A DNA stretch of 64,000 nucleotides from Planctomycetota bacterium (GCA_018242585.1 JAFEBQ010000005.1:62001-126000), one strand, 5' to 3'; shown: positions 35,673 to 44,713, numbered from the stretch's first letter. Notes: a model not told the origin generated them from the letters alone. Numbers and translations are program-made.

Positions 35673-36929
35673 TTACTGGCCGATACAGTACAAATGTTCC
35701 AGGCCGCGAATCAGAATCTGGTGATCGACCAGCACCGGCGTGGCCACGACCATCTCTTCGTTCAGCTCGTTGGCCGCCAGGATTTTGAACTCGTCACCCG
35801 CGGCCAGCACGAACGTCTTGCCGTCTTCGCGCGTGACGTACAGCTTGCTGTCGGCCAGGACTGGCGACGCGCTGTACGCGCGGCGGTGCTTCTCGGTCAG
35901 ACCGGTCCAAATGGTCTTGCCCGTCGCCACGTCCAGACAGGAGACTTCCCCCTTGTCGTTGCAGTTGTAGAACCGCTTGCCCTCCGCGACCGGCGTCGGC
36001 ACATCGGCGCCGACTCCTTTTTCTTCGCGCGTCCAAGCCACGTGGGTCTTGGTCACGTCGCCGCTGCCACCCAGGCGAACCCCGGTGATCGAGTCGGCCC
36101 GAGCGTACGGCGCGACGACCATCCCCTCGGCAATGACCGGCGAAGCGATCGAGCGGAAGAACTTGTGCTGAGTCGGGTTCAACCCGCCGACACGCCATAA
36201 TTCGACGCCGGTCTCGGCGGCATGGCAGGTGACATAGTCGGCGCCCAACACAATCAGGGCTTCCTGGCCGTGCTCCTGGGTAACGATCGGCGTCGAGTAG
36301 CTTTGCGCCGCTTCGCTCGGCGCGTCGACGTTGCGATCTTGCTTCCAAGCCAACGCGCCCGACTGCTTATCGAACGCCACCAGGTACGACGGCCCGGTTT
36401 GCATGACCGCCACCACGACATAGTTCTTGGTCAGCACCGGCGACGTTCCTAGATCCCACCAGAGGGTGTCCTCGCCGTACTCCGCTTGCAGGTTGTGCTG
36501 CCACTTGACCTGCCCCTTCATATCGAGACATGCCAGGTTGCCCGATTTGAAATAGGCGTAGATTAGCTCGCCGTCGGTCACGGCCGAGGGGTTGCAGCCG
36601 GTCGCCTTCTTGTGCTTGCCCGAGCGCTCGTCGTCGAGCTTCGCCAGCCAGCGCTGCTTGCCCGCGCGATCAAGCCCCAGCACCGCGTTCTTGCCATCGA
36701 CAGCGCAGGTCAGGACGATCTGATCGCCCCAGACCACGGGCGTCGACGCGCCGGCGCCGGGGAGCTTGACCTTCCAGGCGACATTCTTGGTGTCGCTCCA
36801 CTCGGTCGGAAAGTTGTGACCGGCCACGACGCCGTTCTGGGTCGGCCCGCGCCAGTTGGACCAGTTCTCCGCGCGCAAGGCGCTCGCCACCAGGCAGCAG
36901 ATCAAACCCGACAGAATCCAGCGCGTCAT
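35673..36929 (-). CDS. Exported PQQ-like beta-propeller protein
   Basis: An N-terminal signal (ILSGLICCLVASALRAE) leads to a WD/PQQ-type eight-bladed propeller. Repeated blade ends are visible: VLGLDRAGKQRWLAKL, LACLDMKGQVKWQHNL, LVAFDKQSGALAWKQD and CLDVATGKTIWTGL. There is no PQQ catalytic disulfide or dehydrogenase signature, so it is more likely a scaffold of BamB type or a sensor than an active quinoprotein. 418 residues. It lies on the same strand, 43 bp upstream of the ion-channel gene, and could be co-transcribed with it. Confidence 0.88.
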   Translation of the reverse strand: MTRWILSGLICCLVASALRAENWSNWRGPTQNGVVAGHNFPTEWSDTKNVAWKVKLPGAGASTPVVWGDQIVLTCAVDGKNAVLGLDRAGKQRWLAKLDDERSGKHKKATGCNPSAVTDGELIYAYFKSGNLACLDMKGQVKWQHNLQAEYGEDTLWWDLGTSPVLTKNYVVVAVMQTGPSYLVAFDKQSGALAWKQDRNVDAPSEAAQSYSTPIVTQEHGQEALIVLGADYVTCHAAETGVELWRVGGLNPTQHKFFRSIASPVIAEGMVVAPYARADSITGVRLGGSGDVTKTHVAWTREEKGVGADVPTPVAEGKRFYNCNDKGEVSCLDVATGKTIWTGLTEKHRRAYSASPVLADSKLYVTREDGKTFVLAAGDEFKILAANELNEEMVVATPVLVDHQILIRGLEHLYCIGQ

Positions 36930-37097
36930 CGCTCGTGTCTCCCGAGTGATTCACGCCGCGCGGGCGTGAGAAAATGGTGTGGCTATTGCTCGATCGCCAA
37001 ATTGTAACCTTGAACGCCCCGGGCTCGCCATCCCCGCAGCTTGATACGCGACAAACATGGTTCGCGACGCTGGGATTGATGGCGCTGGTGGCCTACG

Positions 37098-38015
37098 ATG
37101 GTCCGCATGACCGACGCATTGGCCGCCAAACATCGCGCCCTGGCCGAACTCTATCGGCAAAGTCGCCGTGCCGCCGTCGGCGGCGCGGTCGTGACGCTCG
37201 CCTTGGGCGTGGCCAAGGCCATCGGCGGCTGGGCTGGGCATTCGCTGGCGTTACTCTCGGATTCGGTTCATTCGTTCGGCGACTCGCTGGCTTCGCTCAG
37301 CATCCTGGGCGCGCTCGTCTGGGCCCAGCGCCCCGCCGATCGCGAGCACCCGTATGGCCACATGCGGATCGAAGCCATCTCCGCGCTGGTCGTGGCATTG
37401 CTCTTGCTGTGTTCGGGCGTCTGGCTGCTGGTCGAGGCCTGTCATCACTGGAACGTCGATCGACCCGAGCCGCATGGTTACGGCGTGGTGATCGCGGCGG
37501 CCAGCGTGCTATTGAACGAAGGGTTGTTTCGCTACTCGCGGCGTGTGGCCCGAGCGACCGGGTCGCAGGCGGTCCTGGCGGCGGCTTGGGACCAGCGACT
37601 CGACGCCTTTGGGTCGTTGATCGTGTTGTGGGGTTTGTGCCTGACCAAGTGGGGCGGGCCGGGGCTCGCGCACGCCGACGGGCTGGCCGTGTTCGTCGTG
37701 GTGGCGATCATCTTCTGGGCGGCGGGGCACCTGGGCTGGGAAAGCCTGCAAGAACTGATGGACCGGCAGGCCGACGAAACGCTGCTCGCGCAGATTCGCC
37801 ACGCGGCCAGCGCCGTGCCCGGCGTACGCGCGATCGAAAAGCTGCACGTCCGCAAGTCCGGGCTCGAACACCTGGTTGACATCCACGTGCAGGTTGACCC
37901 GCAGATCAGTGTCAAGGAAGGACACTCGATCGGCCACCGGGTCAAGGAAACGCTGGTGACCGACATCGTCACCATCCGCGACGTGCTGGTCCATATCGAA
38001 CCGAGTGGAGGATAG
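37098..38015 (+). CDS. Cation diffusion facilitator transporter
   Basis: This 305-residue CDF protein has six predicted membrane helices and a C-terminal cytosolic domain (VPGVRAIEKLHVRKSGLEHLVDIHVQVD). The TM2 metal motif is LLSDSVHSFGD, giving His58 and Asp62. TM5 reads AAAWDQRLDAFGS, giving Asp165 and Asp169 where zinc transporters usually have His and Asp. The metal tetrad is therefore HD-DD rather than HD-HD, which may change selectivity away from zinc. It would export a divalent cation by H+ antiport. Start at ATG 37098 (an alternative ATG is three codons in). Divergent from the propeller gene. Confidence 0.9.
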   Translation: MVRMTDALAAKHRALAELYRQSRRAAVGGAVVTLALGVAKAIGGWAGHSLALLSDSVHSFGDSLASLSILGALVWAQRPADREHPYGHMRIEAISALVVALLLLCSGVWLLVEACHHWNVDRPEPHGYGVVIAAASVLLNEGLFRYSRRVARATGSQAVLAAAWDQRLDAFGSLIVLWGLCLTKWGGPGLAHADGLAVFVVVAIIFWAAGHLGWESLQELMDRQADETLLAQIRHAASAVPGVRAIEKLHVRKSGLEHLVDIHVQVDPQISVKEGHSIGHRVKETLVTDIVTIRDVLVHIEPSGG

Positions 38016-38048
38016 TACGAACGCGCCGAGCGTAACTTCTCAGCCGCG

Positions 38049-38153
38049 TGCGACAAACACCCCTCCCTCTCAGGGAGGGGCAGGGGGAGGGTCGAGACGT
38101 CGCAGGCCAATAACCACTTGAGTCTCGAACGCCCCCGGTCATTGACCGAGGGC
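38049..38153. repeat. GCGACAAACACCCCTCCCT element plus GGTCATTGACC hairpin
   Basis: The CGACAAACACCCCTCCC/GGGAGGGG hairpin with a following GGCAGGGGGAGGGT recurs at 59317-59361. A few bases on, GCCCCCGGTCA/TTGACCGAGGGC (38131-38153) is a hairpin like the one at 20941-20966. They lie in the convergent gap between the CDF and TPR genes. Confidence 0.75.
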
Positions 38154-38192
38154 TAAAGAATGCGTGCGAACTTCGTTACTCATCGTGTCGCC

Positions 38193-38549
38193 TTATTCCC
38201 CCTGCGTGCCGAGGCTCATCAGCAGCTCGGACATCTCGCTGGCGGCGTGGGTGTTTCCCTGTTGCCGGGCGGCGTTGATCCCGTCGCGCAGAAACGTCCG
38301 CGCCTCGGCCACGCGCGCCAGCCGCGCCAATTGCTGGGCCGCCATGAAGAACGCCGGCACGTGGGGCGGTGTGTCGCGCGTCAGCCCGCCCAGCAACTCC
38401 AAGCTCCGGTCGTGCGCCCCCTCTTTGTCGAACTCCATCGCCAGCGCGTAGCGCAAGAACGAATCGTTCGGCTGCTCGGCCAGCATGGCTTCCACTTTTT
38501 CGCGTCGGGTCGGCACGGCACTTCTCACCGAGGGTTCACGGGAGGTCAT
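38193..38549 (-). CDS. Small TPR-repeat protein
   Basis: A 118-residue helical protein with TPR-like helix pairs, such as DSFLRYALAMEFDKEGAHDR, AFFMAAQQLARLARVAEARTF and a final helix ASEMSELLMSLG. Start chosen at ATG 38549; a GTG lies four codons upstream and is also possible. There is no signal peptide. It resembles the small cytosolic TPR proteins often seen in planctomycetes and is probably an adaptor. It is divergent from the ceramidase gene and not in an obvious operon. Confidence 0.7.
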   Translation of the reverse strand: MTSREPSVRSAVPTRREKVEAMLAEQPNDSFLRYALAMEFDKEGAHDRSLELLGGLTRDTPPHVPAFFMAAQQLARLARVAEARTFLRDGINAARQQGNTHAASEMSELLMSLGTQGE

Positions 38550-38751
38550 CACACGTCCCACGACGTGGAAGCGGCACTATAACACACCGCTGGCGTTGGC
38601 GCGACGCCACCACCCGGCGGATAACGAGCAATAGCGTGACTCGCACTGCCGGGGGAGCTATCCTGAGGGGTGCCTGCCCGATGCTCGCCGGCCCTTGCGC
38701 CCCCCTGCCCCGCCCCCAGCAGATCACTCCGTCGACCTTTTGGAGTTGTAT

Positions 38752-41112
38752 ATGCGCGTCTGCCTTTCGCTCGCTTTATTGTTCGTCGCATCGCTGACAT
38801 TTGCCGCCGAAGAAGCGGCCCCCTGGCGCGCCGGCGTGGCCCGGACCATCGTGACGCCGACCGAACCGATGTACCTGGCCGGCTTTGGCAGCCGGGTGGT
38901 GCCCTCCGAAGGAACGGCGATGGAACTAGGGGCCAAGGCGCTGGCGCTGCAAGACACCGGCGGCCGGCGGTTCGTCCTGGTCACGATGGACTTGCTGGAC
39001 GTGCCGCGTCAACTGCGCGACGCCCTGGAACAATACGTGGCCGAGAAGCACAAGCTGCCACGCGAGGCGCTGCTGATCAATTGCTCGCACACGCACTGCG
39101 GCCCCGAGATGTGTTACACCGAGGTCGAGTTCGCCGAGCGCGATCCCGAGCGCGTCGCGCGCTGCCGGCGCTTCAACCAGACCCTGCACGACAAACTGGC
39201 GGCCATCATCGACGAGTCGCTGGCCAATCTCGCGCCGGCGCGGTTGGCCTATGGTCACGCGCGGTGTGGCTTTGCCATGAACCGGCGGCTGAAGAGCGAC
39301 TCGCCGCAGGGTGATCCTTACCTGAACCGGCCGAATCCCGATGGACCGGTCGACCATGATGTGCCGGTGCTGAAGCTTGAGCGGCCCGATGGCTCGCTGC
39401 TGGCCGTCGCGTTGGGCTATGCCTGTCACAACACCACGCTCAACCTCAAGCAGTACCACGGCGATTACGCCGGCCATGCCCAGGCCATGATCGAAGCGGC
39501 CCACCCGGGCACGACGGCGCTGTTTGTCACCGGTTGCGGCGCCGACCAGAACGGCTATCCGCGCAGCAAGCCCGAGTTCAGCGAGTATCACGGTCGAGCG
39601 TTGGCCACGGCGCTCGAGGCCAAGTCGCGACCCATCAACGGGCCACTGCGAATGGCGTACGACACAGCGCCGATTGCCTATCAAGCGCCGCCGACGGTCG
39701 AGCGTCTGCGAGCGCGGCTGGAAACCGGCTCGGAATACGCGGCTAGCTACAAGCAATACGATCGCTCCTGGGACGAACGCCGGTTGCGGTTGCTCGAAGC
39801 GGGCAACGTGCCGACGTCTTATCTCGCGCCGGTGCAAGTGGTGCGGTTCGGTGATGACTTGACACTGATCGGCATCTCGGGCGAAACGGTGGTCGACTAT
39901 TCGCTGCGTCTGAAGCGCGAGCTGGCTGGCCCGGCCGCGGTGTGGGTGGCCGGCTATTGCAACGATGTGTTCACCTACCTGCCCAGCAAGCGCGTGTTGC
40001 TGGAAGGAGGTTACGAGGCCGAGCGAGCGCTGACCCTGTCAACCAACCCGGTGCATCCCGCGCCGTTCGACGCGTCGGTCGAGGCCACGGTGATCGGCAC
40101 GACCCATCGGTTGTTGGCAGAAACGCGCAGTCAAACCACGGCTTCGTCACCCCCACGTTCGCCGGGCGCCGCGACACCATCGACAACCGCGTCGGCAGGC
40201 CGGCCGCAAGGCGTCGCGCTCAGCGACGCCGAAGCGCTCGACGGGTGGCTGGCGCTGTTCGACGGGCGCAGCACGTTCGGCTGGGTCGGTGCCCAACTTG
40301 CCGGCAACGAGTCACAACGATCGCTGCGCGGCGGCCGCACGACCACGCGGTTCACATGCTATCGGCTGGCCGCGCTGGTCGAGCAGCCCGGCACGATTCA
40401 CTGTGGCGTCGAGGTTCGCAGGGTCAAACCAGGCTGGACCGTGTTTACAGTCGAGTCGCTGCTGCCCGGCGCGATCGAGTTGGCCGACGGCGCTGCTGTG
40501 AGCGCGCTGCACTTGCTGCCGACGCAGATGAAGCCGCTGTTCAATGGCAAAGATCTGCGCGGCTGGGACCGGCGCGAGTATGCCAGCGCTCCGCCCGAGC
40601 GTCGCGCGAACTGGTCGGTCGAGAACGGCGCGATCCGCGCCCGCGGCGGCCCCGGCGCGCTGGAGTTCGCGCCGACCAACGAGAACAACCTGTTCGGCGA
40701 CTTTCTGATCCAGGTCACCGCGTGTGCTAACAAGGACAACACCAACGGCGGGTTGTTTCTGCGCAACGAGCCGGGCCGGACGATGATGGGTTACGAGGCG
40801 CAGCTCCATAACGCCTGGTACGATCACGCCCACAACGAGCGGGGCTACACGACCGGCGGCATCGACGATCGGCAGCAGGCCCGCCAACCCGTCGCTCGCG
40901 ACCATGTGCCCTATCGCATGACGGTGGTGGCCGATGGCCCGCACCTGGCCACCTGGGTCAACGGCCAGCAACAGACCGATTGGACCGACACTCGCCCGCC
41001 CCACGCCAACCCGCGGCAAGGGTTGCGCGTGGAGCCAGGGACGATCCAACTACAGGCGCACGACCCGGAGACCGACCTGGAATTCCGGGCCATTTTGCTG
41101 CAGGCGTGGTGA
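38752..41112 (+). CDS. Neutral ceramidase-like / DUF1080 fusion, exported
   Basis: Signal peptide at residues 1-19. Residues about 25-450 match the neutral/alkaline non-lysosomal ceramidase N-terminal domain: NCSHTHCGP (His113, His115), ALGYACHNTTLN, VTGCGADQNGYPR and LTLIGISGETVVDY. After a Ser/Thr/Pro linker near 460-490 a DUF1080 (3-keto-disaccharide hydrolase, concanavalin-like) region begins. A partial start GWLALFDGRSTFGWVG (about 500) is followed by a full one, LFNGKDLRGWDR (about 600), suggesting an internal duplicate of which the first copy is incomplete. 786 residues. The fusion implies combined hydrolysis of a lipid-linked or acylated sugar; the substrate is unknown. The sialidase-esterase pair follows 144 bp downstream. 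Confidence 0.88.
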   Translation: MRVCLSLALLFVASLTFAAEEAAPWRAGVARTIVTPTEPMYLAGFGSRVVPSEGTAMELGAKALALQDTGGRRFVLVTMDLLDVPRQLRDALEQYVAEKHKLPREALLINCSHTHCGPEMCYTEVEFAERDPERVARCRRFNQTLHDKLAAIIDESLANLAPARLAYGHARCGFAMNRRLKSDSPQGDPYLNRPNPDGPVDHDVPVLKLERPDGSLLAVALGYACHNTTLNLKQYHGDYAGHAQAMIEAAHPGTTALFVTGCGADQNGYPRSKPEFSEYHGRALATALEAKSRPINGPLRMAYDTAPIAYQAPPTVERLRARLETGSEYAASYKQYDRSWDERRLRLLEAGNVPTSYLAPVQVVRFGDDLTLIGISGETVVDYSLRLKRELAGPAAVWVAGYCNDVFTYLPSKRVLLEGGYEAERALTLSTNPVHPAPFDASVEATVIGTTHRLLAETRSQTTASSPPRSPGAATPSTTASAGRPQGVALSDAEALDGWLALFDGRSTFGWVGAQLAGNESQRSLRGGRTTTRFTCYRLAALVEQPGTIHCGVEVRRVKPGWTVFTVESLLPGAIELADGAAVSALHLLPTQMKPLFNGKDLRGWDRREYASAPPERRANWSVENGAIRARGGPGALEFAPTNENNLFGDFLIQVTACANKDNTNGGLFLRNEPGRTMMGYEAQLHNAWYDHAHNERGYTTGGIDDRQQARQPVARDHVPYRMTVVADGPHLATWVNGQQQTDWTDTRPPHANPRQGLRVEPGTIQLQAHDPETDLEFRAILLQAW

Positions 41113-41256
41113 GCCGCGCGGTTCTCGTGCCACGGGCCTGTGGGGAAAGGGAACTGTGCTGGAATGATCGTTTTGTCGTGCGCCCTGGCGTAAGATGTGA
41201 GCCATTGCTCGCCAAATCGATGAAGAGATCTTCGTTGCACTGAGAGGATTGCACTC

Positions 41257-42498
41257 ATGTCGCGAATGTGGATGGCTGCCGTGGCGGCCTGCTGGTCGTT
41301 GTCATCTTGGGGCGCGCCGGCGCGCGCCGCCGAGCCCAAGCTCGAACAGCTCGATCTGTTCACGGCCCACACCGAGGGCTACGCGTTGTATCGGATCCCG
41401 GGCCTCGTGGTCACCGCCAAGGGAACGGTGCTCGCCTATTGCGAAGCGCGGCGGACCGGCAAGAGCGACTGGGACACCATCGACATCATGCTGCGCCGCA
41501 GCACCGACGGGGGCCGCAGTTTCAGTCCGCGGGTGATGATCTCGAACGTGCCGGGCCCCAAAACCAAGAATCCGGTCGCGCTGGCCCAGAAGTTGGCCAA
41601 CACCGACGACGTGACCTACAACAACCCGGTGCTGTTCGCCGATCGGGATGGCACGGTTCACATGTTGTACTGCTTGGAATACTGCCGCTGCTTTTATATT
41701 CGCAGCCAGGACGACGGCGTCACCTGGACCGATCCGGTCGAGATCACCGGCACGTTCGAGAAGTTCCGCCCGAGCTATGATTGGAAGGTGCTGGCCACCG
41801 GCCCGGCCCACGGTGTTCAACTGCGCACGGGGCGATTGGTCGCGCCGGTCTGGCTGTCGACGGGAACCGGCGGGCACGCGCACCGGCCCAGCGTCACCTC
41901 GACCATTTACAGCGACGACCAAGGGCGCACCTGGCAGGCGGGCGAGATTGCCGTGCCGAACACCGAGGAATGGATCTGCCCGAACGAAACCGTCGTCGTC
42001 GAGCTGGCCGACGGGCGCGTAATGCTGAACGTGCGGAGCGAGTCGAAACAAAATCGTCGACTGATCACCATCAGCGCGGACGGCGCTACTGGTTGGAGCG
42101 AGCCTGAGTTCGACCCGGCCCTGATCGAACCGATTTGCATGGCCAGCATCATTCGCGTCTCGACCAGCGCCCAGGGGGGCAAGGACCGGATCGCGTTCGC
42201 CAATCCCGACAACATGCAGCGGGCCGACGGCAAGGAAGCCGAGGGTAAGTCGCGAGACCGGCGGAACCTCTCGATCAAGCTCAGCTACGACGAAGGAAAA
42301 ACCTGGCCGGTGAATCGCGTGCTCGAAGCCGGCTACAGCGCGTACAGCGACATGGCCGTGTTGCCCGATGGAACGATTCTGTGCCTGTACGAGCGTGGCA
42401 ACGACCGCGACAGCGAAAAGAAGAAACCAACCAGCTATGCGTACCTGACCTTGGCCCGATTCAACCTGGCCTGGCTCACCGACGGAAAGGACCAATAA
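41257..42498 (+). CDS. Exported sialidase-family (BNR/Asp-box) hydrolase
   Basis: Signal peptide (residues 1-24), then a six-bladed sialidase-like propeller. YRIPGL near residue 46 fits the first-blade RIP motif with its catalytic Arg. Asp-boxes appear as STDGGRSF, SQDDGVTW, SDDQGRTW and SYDEGKTW. Glu and Tyr in NTEEWICPNET and EAGYSAYSDM could be the nucleophile and acid/base. 413 residues. The next gene, a sialate O-acetylesterase, starts 2 bp after the stop, so removal of O-acetyl groups and cleavage of terminal sialic acid or a related sugar are coordinated in one operon. Confidence 0.88.
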   Translation: MSRMWMAAVAACWSLSSWGAPARAAEPKLEQLDLFTAHTEGYALYRIPGLVVTAKGTVLAYCEARRTGKSDWDTIDIMLRRSTDGGRSFSPRVMISNVPGPKTKNPVALAQKLANTDDVTYNNPVLFADRDGTVHMLYCLEYCRCFYIRSQDDGVTWTDPVEITGTFEKFRPSYDWKVLATGPAHGVQLRTGRLVAPVWLSTGTGGHAHRPSVTSTIYSDDQGRTWQAGEIAVPNTEEWICPNETVVVELADGRVMLNVRSESKQNRRLITISADGATGWSEPEFDPALIEPICMASIIRVSTSAQGGKDRIAFANPDNMQRADGKEAEGKSRDRRNLSIKLSYDEGKTWPVNRVLEAGYSAYSDMAVLPDGTILCLYERGNDRDSEKKKPTSYAYLTLARFNLAWLTDGKDQ

Positions 42499-42500
42499 CC

Positions 42501-44072
42501 ATGCGGAATGACACTGGCTTGAACTACTGGCGGCGCGCTGGAATGGCGGCGCTGGCCGTGATGACCCTGACGACGATGTCACTGACGGCTTCGGCGCTGC
42601 GCGCCGACGTGAAGCTGCCGGCGATCTTTTCGGACCACATGGTCTTGCAGGCCGACACCGGCGCGCCGATCTGGGGCTGGGCCGATCCCGGCGAGCAAGT
42701 TGTCGTGACCATCGGCACGAAGACCATTACCTCGACGGCCGGGGCCGACGGGCGCTGGCAGGCGCGAATGAGCAAGCTGCCGGTCTCGGCCGAGCCGATG
42801 ACGCTGACGGTCAAAGGCAAGAACACGTTCACGGTGAACGACGTGCTGGTCGGTGAAGTCTGGCTGGCCTCGGGTCAGTCGAACATGGGCATGCTGGTCA
42901 GCGGCTCGCTCGATTATGAAAAGGAACAAGCGGCGGCCCGGCATCCTCAGTTGCGGATGTTCACCGTGGCCCGCAATCCACAGCCCAAGGCCCAGTCCGA
43001 TTGCCAGGGCACGTGGGTCGTCTGCGCGCCCGAGACGGTCGGCCGCTTCTCGGCCACGGCCTACTTCTTTGGCCGCGACCTGCAAGCCGAGTTGAAGCAA
43101 CCCCTCGGCCTGATCAATTCCTCGTACGGCGGGACGACGATCGAAGCTTGGACCAGCATTGCGGCCCAGTCCAAGCTGCCGGCCTATGCCCAGATTGCCG
43201 AGCCTTGGGCCAAGCGCGACTCCGAATCGTGGGACCAGGCGGCCGAGGACGCCAAGTATCAACAGCAACTCGCCGCGTGGAAAGAAAAAGCCAAGCAGCT
43301 TCGCGCCGATGGCAAGGAGGTGCCGCGCCAGCCCCGCGCGCCGGTTCAATCGCAATTCGATCAAAACCATCCCGGCAATTTGTTCAACGGGATGATCGAG
43401 CCGATCATTCCCTACGGCTGCCGCGGCGCCATCTGGTACCAGGGGGAAGGAAACTCAGGCAAGCCCTACGCGGCGGCCTATGGCGACCAGTTGCGAATGA
43501 TGATCGCCGAATGGCGCGGACGGTTTGACCATGATTTCCCGTTCGCTTGGGTGCAACTCCCCGACTTTCGCCAGCCTCAAACCGAAGCCGACGCGCCCGG
43601 CACGTGGCCGATTGTGCGCGAGCAAATGCTCAAGACGTTGAGCGTGCCGAACACCGGCATGGCCGTGGCCTTGGGTCTGGGCGAGCCGAACGACATTCAC
43701 CCGCGCAACAAGCAAGGGGTCGGCAAACGGCTGGCGGCTTGGGCGCTGGTCGATGTGTACCACCGCTCGGGCGAGTCGTCGGGGCCGCTCTACGCCGGCT
43801 CGAAGATTGTCGGCGAGACGGTTGAGATTACCCTGACCCATGCTGACGGTCTACGGGCGCGCGACGGCACGGTAAAGGGGTTTGTCATCGCCGGCGCGGA
43901 CAAGAAGTTCGTCTGGGCCGACGCGCGGATCGAAGGGAACAAGGTTCTGGCCTCGTCGCCCCAGGTGAAATCGCCCGTGGCGGTGCGCTATGCCTGGGCC
44001 GATAACCCGGTCTGGAGCCTGGAGAACACCGCCGGCATCCCAGCCTCGCCCTTCCGCACCGACGAGTGGTGA
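42501..44072 (+). CDS. Exported sialate O-acetylesterase (SGNH hydrolase)
   Basis: The ATG at 42501 lies 2 bp after the sialidase stop. A signal peptide spans about residues 1-35. The SGNH core has the nucleophile Ser127 in WLASGQSNMG, the oxyanion Gly/Asn in NSSYGGTTIEAW, and the C-terminal catalytic pair in DIHPRNKQGVGKRLA. The C-terminal beta domain ends in SPFRTDEW. 523 residues, typical. The enzyme removes O-acetyl groups from sialic acids or plant polysaccharides. A copy of its last twelve codons recurs 190 bp downstream (44254-44292), beyond a small membrane gene. Confidence 0.92.
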   Translation: MRNDTGLNYWRRAGMAALAVMTLTTMSLTASALRADVKLPAIFSDHMVLQADTGAPIWGWADPGEQVVVTIGTKTITSTAGADGRWQARMSKLPVSAEPMTLTVKGKNTFTVNDVLVGEVWLASGQSNMGMLVSGSLDYEKEQAAARHPQLRMFTVARNPQPKAQSDCQGTWVVCAPETVGRFSATAYFFGRDLQAELKQPLGLINSSYGGTTIEAWTSIAAQSKLPAYAQIAEPWAKRDSESWDQAAEDAKYQQQLAAWKEKAKQLRADGKEVPRQPRAPVQSQFDQNHPGNLFNGMIEPIIPYGCRGAIWYQGEGNSGKPYAAAYGDQLRMMIAEWRGRFDHDFPFAWVQLPDFRQPQTEADAPGTWPIVREQMLKTLSVPNTGMAVALGLGEPNDIHPRNKQGVGKRLAAWALVDVYHRSGESSGPLYAGSKIVGETVEITLTHADGLRARDGTVKGFVIAGADKKFVWADARIEGNKVLASSPQVKSPVAVRYAWADNPVWSLENTAGIPASPFRTDEW

Positions 44073-44091
44073 GTCGCCGATTAGAGGTGCC

Positions 44092-44235
44092 ATGATGTGG
44101 TCGTATGTAATCTCGCTAGGGATCACGATCGGCATTTTTGTCGCGGCGTATTTGCTGTTGAGTAAGCGCGTACGCGGACCCAGAAATCCGTATAACCCTT
44201 ACGATAACGCGGAACCGCCAGGCGATGTACCCTAG
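44092..44235 (+). CDS. 47-residue single-pass membrane protein
   Basis: ATG at 44092 preceded by AGAGGTG. One hydrophobic helix (residues about 4-22, YVISLGITIGIFVAAYLLL) is followed by a basic SKRVRG stop-transfer patch and a Pro/Asn/Tyr tail (NPYNPYDNAEPPG). Composition is clearly lower in GC than the sialate O-acetylesterase next to it. The gene lies between that enzyme's stop and a relic of the same enzyme's 3' end, which suggests that it came in with a duplication or insertion. No family was recognised. Confidence 0.55.
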   Translation: MMWSYVISLGITIGIFVAAYLLLSKRVRGPRNPYNPYDNAEPPGDVP

Positions 44236-44253
44236 GATTGCAGAACATTGTCG

Positions 44254-44292
44254 GGTGGCCCCGCGTCGCCGTTCCGCACTGATGAGTGGTAA
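44254..44292 (+). pseudogene. Relic of a sialate O-acetylesterase 3' end
   Basis: In frame it reads GGPASPFRTDEW then a TAA stop, against GIPASPFRTDEW then TGA at the end of the esterase at 44072: 11 of 12 residues match, with synonymous codon differences. No upstream part of such a gene is present. It therefore marks the end of a lost or truncated paralogue, or a duplicated 3' end created by an insertion. Confidence 0.75.
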
Positions 44293-44317
44293 TTCGAGAT
44301 TAAGCACCAAAGGTGCG

Positions 44318-44489
44318 ACCCATACCAGCGTGGGGCAACGCCCCACGAATCGTCGCCAGAGTTTGTGATCAGGGCTGAAAGCCCGAACCATCGGCGCAGC
44401 GAGAAGCGGCGCGCTGATGGGGCGGGCTTTCAGCCCTTGGTCGTTAATGCGGGTTCGTCACCTGGGGCGTTGCCCCAGGCTGGTATGGG
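44318..44489. repeat. Nested inverted repeat in the 44236-44765 gene-free interval
   Basis: The outer arms read CCATACCAGCGTGGGGCAACG and the facing CGTTGCCCCAGGCTGGTATGG; the inner arms are GGGCTGAAAGCCCG and CGGGCTTTCAGCCC. The interval then holds a half GTACGCAA element at 44516-44545 and the composite repeat at 44584-44713. I see no gene between 44236 and 44765. Confidence 0.75.
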
Positions 44490-44583
44490 ACGGGCCGTTG
44501 GCCCTTCGGAAGCCTATAGGGTACGCAACCCTTGCGTACCAAAGGCGTTGGTCTGCGCCTCGCGCGCGCAATGAATCCTTGGG

Positions 44584-44713
44584 TGGCCCAGCCGCTTGCC
44601 GGCTGGGTCGCGCTAGCGACAGGAAGAAGCTTCGGCGACGAAGTCCATGTGCCTCGTCACACGTACTTCTTGTTGCTGACGCAACCCGGCCGACGAGCGG
44701 CCGGGCCACCCCA
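44584..44713. repeat. Composite palindromic repeat, copy 2
   Basis: Module order matches 5467-5601: a GGCCCAGCCG/CGGCTGGGTCGC hairpin, TAGCGACAGGAAG, then TTGTTGCTGACGCAAC and a CCCGGCC/GGCCGGG hairpin ending in GGGCCACCCC. The arms differ from copy 1 while keeping base pairing. Confidence 0.65.

Noticed and set aside
38049-38101. Repeat hairpins read as a CRISPR array
   Set aside because: The palindromic units occur singly or as facing pairs, with no regular direct repeats and spacers anywhere in the window.
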